The notes under the pieces: generated by a model | Told to the model about the DNA's origin: nothing | Database searches by the model: none | The model's input: only the letters and a program-made list of their open reading frames with translations | Translations under genes and position numbers: made by a program | From: Deltaproteobacteria bacterium UBA1386 | Lineage (GTDB): Bacteria > Desulfobacterota > Syntrophorhabdia > Syntrophorhabdales > Syntrophorhabdaceae | NCBI GenBank assembly: GCA_002305765.1 | Contig: DBQU01000049.1 | Span: 1 to 64,000, forward strand | Length of the DNA: 64,000 nt | Reading direction: 5' to 3' | Shown here: positions 57,615 to 64,000 of the stretch, one piece after another | How the letters are laid out: each line of letters begins with the position of its first letter | Position numbering within the stretch: position 1 is the stretch's first letter

Positions 57615-58588
57615 TTCGTTGTCTCCGCGGGGATCTTGTAATAGATGTACTCGTATGTCCCTCCCGTCCTGACGAGGAGTGTGGCCCGGATACCGTGGCC
57701 TTCCCCGGCGCCCTCTCTGTAACCTGTCGATTCGATGGCGTAGCCGACGGATTCAGCGACGTCTATGTAAGATGATACGTTGCCGTATTCCCCTCCCATG
57801 ATGCCGCGAACATCATCGATGGTTTTCAGCTCCGCCTGTTTCCTTCGATCGATGATCCTTGCCGCCCGGTCCTCCGACACGCCGGGCAGTGCCATGATGA
57901 CCTCTTTCGCTGCAAAATTCACATTTATCTTTGACGCATCCCCATAGACGGTGATGAAGTGGATGAGCCCTTTATGCTCTTTTGTTCCGAAGAGGATGTC
58001 GGGAGTCATACCTTTTACCAGAAGGAGTTCCTCCACCGTATCAAAGGGCCCGTTCTTCGCCCTGTAAGGGTTGGGGAGGGACTGGTAGTAGTCGTCTTCG
58101 GCGCCGTTCAGACGGTGGAGGACGTCCTTATCCATCCAGTCGAGAGCCGAATCCACGACGGTGTCCGCCGTCTCCTTCGGAACTCCGAGGTTGACGAGAA
58201 GATTGTCGAGGATGATCTTGTTCCCATCGCTCATGGTATTGAGATTGATCCGCCCCGCCTCGTTGAAGATCCTGACGACATACCTGCCATCACCGACATC
58301 GCCCTCGATAGCCGTGCCGTCGACCCTCAAGGTCTCTCCGCTGTCGGGGACGACGGTCTTGTTCAGGTTGTCCTGCCGGTAGTATATCTCCAGGATCGCC
58401 CGCTCCAGCCCCGCCTGCGCGAGAAAACCTTCTGCCAGTGAATCTCGAAAGAACAGGGCCGCCCTGCTTTCGGTCTTCGCAAGCACGGAAAAGGACATGA
58501 CGATGACCATGAGGATAATGATCACCCACAGCACCATGATGAGGGCAAAGCCATCTTCTTTGCAAAGTAAGTGTTTCCCTTTTCTCAT
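57611..58588 (-). CDS. gspK: minor pseudopilin GspK
   Basis: A 325-residue pseudopilin. The leader ends in Gly at EDGFALIMVLWVIIILM; the +5 residue is Met rather than Glu, as is normal for GspK. The large periplasmic part has the family-like GRINLNTMSD and DSALDWMDKD, and a helix-hairpin-helix-like segment, ALPGVSEDRAARIIDRR. GspK caps the pseudopilus tip with GspI and GspJ. It overlaps gspJ and gspL by four bases each. Confidence 0.88.
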   Translation of the reverse strand: MRKGKHLLCKEDGFALIMVLWVIIILMVIVMSFSVLAKTESRAALFFRDSLAEGFLAQAGLERAILEIYYRQDNLNKTVVPDSGETLRVDGTAIEGDVGDGRYVVRIFNEAGRINLNTMSDGNKIILDNLLVNLGVPKETADTVVDSALDWMDKDVLHRLNGAEDDYYQSLPNPYRAKNGPFDTVEELLLVKGMTPDILFGTKEHKGLIHFITVYGDASKINVNFAAKEVIMALPGVSEDRAARIIDRRKQAELKTIDDVRGIMGGEYGNVSSYIDVAESVGYAIESTGYREGAGEGHGIRATLLVRTGGTYEYIYYKIPAETTK

Positions 58589-59232
58589 GTCCCGCTCTCT
58601 TCATCAGGGTCATTCCCGGGAGGCTTCCTGGTTCGCAGGGGTATCGTGAGAGAGAACTTCCTGGCGCCTTTTTCCAGGTGGAGCTTTATCTTTTGCGGGA
58701 GATGGGTGGTGTCCGCCAGTTCGTCCGACCAGTCGCCCCCTCCCAGCCCCTTTATCCCCGCGGATTGAAGGTATTCAAACCGGATGTCGTCGAAACCGAC
58801 GAGGAGTTTCGTTTCCTTCACGTTCTTCATGCCTATGGTGGTCTCCTTCAGATAGAGCGCCAGCTTTCCCTTTTCATCCTTTTCGATCCTGTATGAGGCT
58901 ATGGTATACCCCTTCCGGCCGCCAAAGAGAGAACGGTTGGATGCGAATGTCATCGAATCGTGGGCACCTATGAACACCGATCTCTTGAGGTCCTTTTGTT
59001 CCTTCACGGTGAGGGGGAGGCAGGATTGCAACTGGGAATCGATGAGTCTCATGGAAACCCTGAGGCGCTCCATCCACTCCGCCTTTCTCTCGCCCCCCTC
59101 GAGGGAGCGGTGCCCGGCACGCATCGAGGCGGCGAGAATAACTACGATCATGGCGACAAGTGCGATGGAGACCACGAGTTCCAGGAGAGTAAAACCCCCT
59201 GACCGCGAAAGCTTGTCCCTACATATTCTCAT
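58585..59232 (-). CDS. gspJ: minor pseudopilin GspJ
   Basis: A 215-residue pseudopilin with leader and helix SGGFTLLELVVSIALVAMIV (Glu at +5). The mature part has MRLIDSQLQSCLPLTVKEQ and FVYE-like strand FDDIRFEYLQ, typical of GspJ. It joins GspI and GspK at the pseudopilus tip. It overlaps gspI by 14 bases and gspK by four. Confidence 0.85.
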   Translation of the reverse strand: MRICRDKLSRSGGFTLLELVVSIALVAMIVVILAASMRAGHRSLEGGERKAEWMERLRVSMRLIDSQLQSCLPLTVKEQKDLKRSVFIGAHDSMTFASNRSLFGGRKGYTIASYRIEKDEKGKLALYLKETTIGMKNVKETKLLVGFDDIRFEYLQSAGIKGLGGGDWSDELADTTHLPQKIKLHLEKGARKFSLTIPLRTRKPPGNDPDEESGT

Positions 59233-59656
59233 TTTTGATCACCTCTCTCCTCACTGTTTTGAAGGTCTTCAGAGAGAATGACCTTTTCCTCACCCCCTGC
59301 TGCCAGGAGACATTGAGCACCACCTCGAACACCTGCCACGTGAAACCCTTCGTGCGCTCTTTGAGCGTCTCCGTTACGGTCATATCCATCACATAGCCAT
59401 CCTTCGTCTCGCTTGAGGTGCCCTCCTTCAACTGCCCACCCTCAAGCAGTTCCCTCATCCTTATATCAGCAAGCACGGTCGCCGTAAGGTAGTCGTCGGA
59501 CATCGAGAGCGTCGTGAGATTCGCCGAAAACAACTGGAGGACGACGGTGACCACAGTTGCAAGAATAACGAAGGCCACAAGGATCTCGAGGAGGGTGAAA
59601 CCCTCCGGGCCTGCGGGACAACGGCGCCTTCCGGATCTTTCAGTTTTCCTTCCCAT
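59219..59656 (-). CDS. gspI: minor pseudopilin GspI
   Basis: A 145-residue pseudopilin with EGFTLLEILVAFVILATVVT after a basic leader (Glu at +5) and a short C-terminal domain ending near VRKRSFSLKTFKTVRR. The size matches GspI (about 120-140). It initiates the tip complex with GspJ and GspK. It overlaps gspH by 17 bases and gspJ by 14. Confidence 0.84.
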   Translation of the reverse strand: MGRKTERSGRRRCPAGPEGFTLLEILVAFVILATVVTVVLQLFSANLTTLSMSDDYLTATVLADIRMRELLEGGQLKEGTSSETKDGYVMDMTVTETLKERTKGFTWQVFEVVLNVSWQQGVRKRSFSLKTFKTVRREVIKNENM

Positions 59657-60095
59657 AACCCTTCACGACCACGGACCCGATCACAGGATCGATCTCGATC
59701 CTGAGGGTCTTCTTTTTGGTACCGAGAACGATCTCGCATGACCCAACCGTTCCCGACGCATCGGCGATGATGTCGTATTCTCCTCCATAGACCGCGCCCC
59801 TGACAGGGTCCACCACGCTGATGGCGACATCCTCAGGAACCGCGCGGCGGGCCGCTCCTTTGAGGCCGTATGTCCTGCGGTTAAGGTCGATCGTCACGCG
59901 CCGCTCTTCCCTTATGCTCATCGCCTCTATGCGCGCCATGCGGATAAGGCCTGAAAGCTCCCGCGCCGTACCGTCAAGCTTCGCTGAGGGAAGACGGTTC
60001 GCGAAATGCACGCCCGACAGGCCAAGAAACAGCACCATGAGGGTCATGACGATCACCAGCTCGAGAAGCGTGAAACCATTACCGTTGACCTTCAA
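59640..60095 (-). CDS. gspH: pseudopilin GspH
   Basis: A 151-residue pseudopilin with NGFTLLELVIVMTLMVLFLG and the GspH/FimT-type region AKLDGTARELSGLIRMARIEA and RRVTIDLNRRTYGL. It is not the major pseudopilin GspG, whose C-terminal calcium-binding pattern and typical length are missing. It overlaps gspF by four bases and gspI by 17. It would sit near the top of the pseudopilus. Confidence 0.8.
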   Translation of the reverse strand: MKVNGNGFTLLELVIVMTLMVLFLGLSGVHFANRLPSAKLDGTARELSGLIRMARIEAMSIREERRVTIDLNRRTYGLKGAARRAVPEDVAISVVDPVRGAVYGGEYDIIADASGTVGSCEIVLGTKKKTLRIEIDPVIGSVVVKGYGKEN

Positions 60096-61288
60096 AAGGG
60101 CAGCTCCAGGATACCGAATATCGCAACGAGCATGGAGACTACAATGAAAGCGATGACGAGCCCCATGGTAAGGATGATAGCGGGCTCAAGAAGACCCATG
60201 AACCGCTTGACCGAGTCTTTCAGGCTCTTCTCGTAGGTTGTCGCCACCTTGAGCAGCATGGTATCGAGCTGCCCCGTCTCTTCGCCTACCTTTATCATGG
60301 ACAACGCCAGCTGAGGGAAGACCTTCGCCTCGGTGAGCGGCACGGCAATGCCCTTGCCCTCCTTCACGTCCCTTGCCACCGCACCGATCGCGGCAGCCAC
60401 GACGCGGTTCCCGATGACGTCTTTGGAGTTCTGCAGGGCCTGGAGGAAGGGAACGCCGCTTTTTATGAGGGTCCCCATGGTCCTGCAGAATCGGGCCGTT
60501 TCGAGCTTGCTCACGACGTCCCTGAGGAACCTGAACTTTATCGTGTCCCAAAGGATCCCGCCCCGCTCGGTCTTTACAAACCGCCATACTACAAACGCTC
60601 CCGATACAGCCGCCGGAAGAAGGATCCACCAGAGGTCCCTCAGAAAGTTACTGAAGTAAAGGATCATCTGCGTGGACGCGGGAATCGTCCCGCCCATCTC
60701 TTTGAAGAGAATGGAGAAGCGAGGTATGACGAAGGTAAGGAGGATGACGATCGAAATACTCCCCGTGACGCCGAGGATCACGGGGTAGATCATGGCCGAG
60801 TAGACACTGTCTTTCAGTTCTTTCGCTGTTTCGAGAAACTCACCCAGCTTTTCGAGGACGATATCCAGAACACCGCCCGTTTCACCGGCCCGGACCATAT
60901 TCACATAGAGCCTGGGAAAAACCCTGGGATGCTTCTTCAGGGCATCGGAAAAGGAACCCCCTTCCCGTATGAGTCTCAGGACGGAATTGACTACCTCCTG
61001 CATCTGCCTGCCCTCGGAGACCCCGGCCAGGATATTGAGGCTCCGGTCGAGGGGAAGGCCGGCGCCGATAAGCGCCGACAGCTCTGCGGTGAAGGTGAGA
61101 AGATCGCCCTTCGATGAGTGCAGCGACACGCCCTTTTTGAGGACCCCCTTTCCCGGTGACGAAACCTTCAAAGGGATGGCGCCCCAGTCCTTGATCCTCT
61201 CCAAGGCCAGGTTTTCATCGGGCGCCTCGATGGTGCCTTCGATGATTGCGCCTTCAAGGGTTGTCGCCTTGTATGAATACACTCCCAA
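60092..61288 (-). CDS. gspF: type II secretion platform protein GspF
   Basis: A 398-residue inner-membrane protein starting MGVYSYKATTLEGAIIEG, a standard GspF opening. Two homologous cytoplasmic halves (about 60-170 and 260-370) precede hydrophobic segments near 168-190, 215-235 and 370-395. The family-like MVRAGETGGVLDIVL and MIKVGEETGQLDTML mark the two halves. It forms the base on which GspE acts. It starts immediately after gspE. Confidence 0.92.
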   Translation of the reverse strand: MGVYSYKATTLEGAIIEGTIEAPDENLALERIKDWGAIPLKVSSPGKGVLKKGVSLHSSKGDLLTFTAELSALIGAGLPLDRSLNILAGVSEGRQMQEVVNSVLRLIREGGSFSDALKKHPRVFPRLYVNMVRAGETGGVLDIVLEKLGEFLETAKELKDSVYSAMIYPVILGVTGSISIVILLTFVIPRFSILFKEMGGTIPASTQMILYFSNFLRDLWWILLPAAVSGAFVVWRFVKTERGGILWDTIKFRFLRDVVSKLETARFCRTMGTLIKSGVPFLQALQNSKDVIGNRVVAAAIGAVARDVKEGKGIAVPLTEAKVFPQLALSMIKVGEETGQLDTMLLKVATTYEKSLKDSVKRFMGLLEPAIILTMGLVIAFIVVSMLVAIFGILELPF

Positions 61289-62821
61289 TCAATCCTCCCT
61301 CGTCACCCGAAAGACCTCGTCCAGGGTGGTCACACTCATGCGGATCTTCTCCATCCCGTCCTCGAGAAGCGTCTTCATGCCCGACCTTCTCGCCTGCGCC
61401 CTGATCTCGCCCTCGTCGGCACCCTTCAAGGTCAGCCGCCTCAGATCTTCATCGACAACGAGAAGCTCGAAGAGCCCCGAGCGCCCGAAGAACCCCGTAT
61501 GTCCGCAGGCCTCGCAGCCTGCTCCCCGCCAGACGGGCACGCCGCCGCCCATGCCGAGGGCCATGAGTTCCTCCACGTCGTCGGATACACCTGTCTGGCG
61601 CCTGCAATCGGGGCAGATCATCCTCACGAGCCTCTGCGCGAGGATGCCCCTGACCGTGGATGACAGGAGAAAGCTCTCCACACCCATGTCAAGAAGGCGT
61701 GTTATTGCGCTCGGCGCGTCGTTGGTGTGGAGCGTCGAGAATACGAGATGCCCCGTCAGTGCCGACTGGATGGCTATCTGAGCAGTCTCCAGGTCCCGGA
61801 TCTCGCCTATCATGATAATGTCCGGGTCCTGCCTGACGATGTGGCGCAACGTGCTGTTAAAATCGAGCCCGATCTGGGGCTTGACCTGGATCTGGTTGAC
61901 ACCTTTCAGCTGGTACTCCACGGGGTCCTCCACGGTGATGATCTTCTTTTCCGGCGAGTTTATCTTGTCGAGTGCCCCGTAGAGGGTCGTTGTCTTACCG
62001 CTGCCCGTCGGCCCCGTCACAAGGATGATGCCGTTAGGTTTCGTGATGAGCCTATCGAGGGACATGAGCATGGCCTGTGAAAAACCCAATTTGTCAAGGT
62101 CAATGACGATGCTTTCCCTGTCGAGCAGCCTCATGACGACGCTCTCTCCGTTCACGATGGGGATGGTGGAAACTCTGATGGCGATCTCCTTCTCGCCCAC
62201 GCGCAGCCGTATCCTTCCATCCTGGGGAAGCCTGCGCTCGGCAATGTTGAGCCTGGCCATGATCTTGATGCGCGAGACGATGGCCGCCTGAAGTCTCTTC
62301 GGTGTCGATTCCACGTCATTGAGGACGCCGTCTATGCGGTAGCGGATCTTCATCTCGTCTTCGAAAGGCTCGATATGGATGTCGCTCGCCCTTAACTCCA
62401 CGGCACGGGTGATGAAGAGGTTCACGAGCCTGATGATGGGTGCCTCCGACGCAAGGTCCTTGAGGTGGCCTACGTCCTCCTCTTCCTCATCACGTATGAA
62501 CTCGTATCCCTCCCGTTCGTCGATTCCCTCTATGATCTTATCGAGGTTCTGCTGGTCCTTCGTGTAGAACCGGGAGATGTGCTCGTCGATGACGGCGGGG
62601 TCCCCGCTATGGACCAGGACGTCGCTTGCGGTGGCCGCCCTCAGCGCGTCGACAAGCTCCCGCTTGGAAGGATCGGCCATGATGATCTTGAGCGTACCAT
62701 CCTTCCACTCAAAGGGGATGATCTTGTTCTCCCTGATGAAACGCGTCGCTATGCCGTCCATGACAAGAGGCACCCTGGGAAACTCCTCCGGGGAGAGATG
62801 AATTATCGTCTTGCCGTTCAC
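61289..62821 (-). CDS. gspE: type II secretion ATPase GspE
   Basis: A 510-residue ATPase with a short N1 domain, then NLDKIIEGIDE and the motor: Walker A GPTGSGKTT (270-278), Asp box VEDPVEYQLKG (about 297-307), Walker B IIMIGEIRD (335-343) and His box STLHTNDAPSA. The zinc tetracysteine is CPDC ... CEACGHTGF. It powers pseudopilus growth. gspD ends within its first codons (four-base overlap). Confidence 0.95.
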   Translation of the reverse strand: MNGKTIIHLSPEEFPRVPLVMDGIATRFIRENKIIPFEWKDGTLKIIMADPSKRELVDALRAATASDVLVHSGDPAVIDEHISRFYTKDQQNLDKIIEGIDEREGYEFIRDEEEEDVGHLKDLASEAPIIRLVNLFITRAVELRASDIHIEPFEDEMKIRYRIDGVLNDVESTPKRLQAAIVSRIKIMARLNIAERRLPQDGRIRLRVGEKEIAIRVSTIPIVNGESVVMRLLDRESIVIDLDKLGFSQAMLMSLDRLITKPNGIILVTGPTGSGKTTTLYGALDKINSPEKKIITVEDPVEYQLKGVNQIQVKPQIGLDFNSTLRHIVRQDPDIIMIGEIRDLETAQIAIQSALTGHLVFSTLHTNDAPSAITRLLDMGVESFLLSSTVRGILAQRLVRMICPDCRRQTGVSDDVEELMALGMGGGVPVWRGAGCEACGHTGFFGRSGLFELLVVDEDLRRLTLKGADEGEIRAQARRSGMKTLLEDGMEKIRMSVTTLDEVFRVTRED

Positions 62822-64000
62822 GACTCTCCTGTGCTCCCCGCCGCCGCCTTCGCCGCTGGTTCCTCTCCGGCCGACGGGACCTCTGTGTGCGTCGCCTCGT
62901 GTTCCTTTGTTCCCCGCCCTTCCCTGGTTTCGCCGGCATCGTTCTTCCCGTCCTTCTCCTGCCGGGGGACGTCGCGGATAAGCTCTTCCTTCTTCAGCTT
63001 GCCCTTGCCCGTCTTCGTTATATCGTCAACATAGGAGGACGTGGCCTTCCGGGCGTCGTGCTGGTTCTTGATGACCCGCGGGGTGAGAAGTATGATCAGC
63101 TCCTTACGGTGATTTTCGTCCGTGGTACTGCCGAAGAGATATCCGAGAAGCGGTATCTTGCTGAGGTACGGAATGCCCGATCGTGCCGCAGATATGTCCT
63201 CCCTGATAAGCCCTCCGATGAGGATCGTCTGGCCGTCCTGAACGACAAGGTTCGTCGTCGCCTCCGTCTTTTTCACAATGATGTTGGTTTCGCCGTCGAA
63301 AAGGGTGATAGTGTCGTAGGAGGAGACCTCCTGGGCAAGGTCAAGGGTAACAAGCCCGCCTTCGTTGATACGGGGTTTTACCTTGAGGATGATACCGATG
63401 TCCTTGTACTGGATGGTCCGCTGAGCGGTGGTGGTGGTGGATGCTATCGTCTCCGTTGTCACGATGGGGACCTGTTCACCCACCTGGATCCGAGCCTCCT
63501 TGTTATCCGTCACCAGTATGCGCGGTACGGCAAGAAGCTTCGCCTTTGATTGCGTCGCGAGCGTATCGATGACCGCCTTGAAGTCACCTCCGACGGTTCC
63601 CGCAAAGGTGAATGTCCCGCTGCCTGTTGTGCTCGTCGCTGTCGCGCCGGGCACATCGAATCCGACGGTGCCGTCCACCGCCCCCAGCACCCCGTTCATA
63701 CCGTCCGGCGAGAACTGAAGGGCCCAGGAAACGCCAAGCTTCAGGTCATCCTTCAGGGTGATCTCCGCGATCACCCCTTCGATAATGACCTGCCTCGGGA
63801 TAATATCGACGCGCCGGATGGCCTCCTTGATGACCTCGTAATCCTCGGGCAGGCTAAGGATAATGAGGGAGTTGAGGTTCTCCTCGGCGATGATCTTCGT
63901 TACGGGAGAAATAAGGCCCTCTCCCGCCTGGGAGCCCGACACGATCAAGCCGCCCTCCGGCCCGCTGCGCGCGGCCGGGGTGCCGGATGCGCCTGCCGTC
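62818..64000 (-). CDS. gspD: type II secretin GspD, 5' part cut by the window edge
   Basis: The C-terminal 394 residues are present; the frame stays open to base 64000, so the start lies outside. It contains the last N-domain (ENLNSLIILSLPEDYEVIKEAIRRVD, shown here only in part), then the secretin core with VGEQVPIVT, GGLIREDISAARSGIPYLSK, PLLGYLF and KELIILLTPRVIK. A Lys/Glu/Ala-rich tail (about 65 residues) follows and could be the pilotin-binding S-domain or a disordered end. It forms the outer-membrane gate. Confidence 0.92.
   Translation of the reverse strand, partial: TAGASGTPAARSGPEGGLIVSGSQAGEGLISPVTKIIAEENLNSLIILSLPEDYEVIKEAIRRVDIIPRQVIIEGVIAEITLKDDLKLGVSWALQFSPDGMNGVLGAVDGTVGFDVPGATATSTTGSGTFTFAGTVGGDFKAVIDTLATQSKAKLLAVPRILVTDNKEARIQVGEQVPIVTTETIASTTTTAQRTIQYKDIGIILKVKPRINEGGLVTLDLAQEVSSYDTITLFDGETNIIVKKTEATTNLVVQDGQTILIGGLIREDISAARSGIPYLSKIPLLGYLFGSTTDENHRKELIILLTPRVIKNQHDARKATSSYVDDITKTGKGKLKKEELIRDVPRQEKDGKNDAGETREGRGTKEHEATHTEVPSAGEEPAAKAAAGSTGES

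Overview
The window is GC-rich bacterial DNA (high G+C at third codon positions) with a Gram-negative envelope inventory: type II secretion, type IV secretion, secretins, lipoproteins and DegP. A 2-oxoacid:acceptor oxidoreductase gamma subunit, adenine deaminase, a GlcD-type oxidase and short 7-8 bp phased intergenic repeats fit an anaerobic or syntrophic member of the former Deltaproteobacteria (Desulfobacterota, Syntrophorhabdus-like). That placement is inference. I see no rRNA, tRNA, CRISPR array or insertion sequence.

Region 1 (about 1.6-30.4 kb, almost all on the minus strand) is the main accessory locus. It combines an I-type (Dot/Icm-like, IncI-like) type IV secretion system with a type IVb thin-pilus system like that of plasmid R64. 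In transcription order it holds a DotL/VirD4 coupling ATPase, VirB8/DotI-, VirB9/DotH- and DotC-like proteins, small VirB2- and VirB3-like membrane proteins, and a DotB ATPase. A Phd/PIN pair and a divergent Fic gene follow. From 21.6 kb an uninterrupted 20-kb block holds three related VirB5-like proteins, a VirB4/DotO ATPase, a periplasmic protein split by a G-run frameshift, VirB10/DotG, then PilN, PilO, PilP, PilQ, PilR, a PilT-like ATPase, a pilin, a large minor pilin and a transglycosylase. No relaxase, no VirB6/DotA-like polytopic protein and no prepilin peptidase is present. A second PIN toxin-antitoxin pair and a MarC-like protein lie at the left edge.

Region 2 (30.6-41.7 kb) is mostly housekeeping: proS, an M24 peptidase, a LytTR response regulator, a GlcD-like FAD oxidase, a PAS-GGDEF-HD-GYP protein, ade, an orphan porC-like gene and cysS.

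Region 3 (41.8-47.0 kb) is a second accessory island: a ParB-like protein, a winged-helix protein, a sigma-region-2-only protein, a two-helix membrane protein resembling DotM/IcmP, a small unknown, a lytic transglycosylase and a secreted protein that may be a pilus-tip protein. It may be a satellite of the secretion locus. It ends at a 21-bp perfect hairpin terminator.

Region 4 (47.1-54.7 kb) has DegP, an OmpR/EnvZ-type two-component pair, a Gph-like phosphatase, a LytS-type kinase and a receiver-only response regulator. Region 5 (54.8-64.0 kb) is a type II secretion operon read from the right edge: gspD (cut by the window), E, F, H, I, J, K, L, M, C. No gspG or prepilin peptidase is visible. 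Starts were moved inward where a ribosome-binding site or family alignment supported it.
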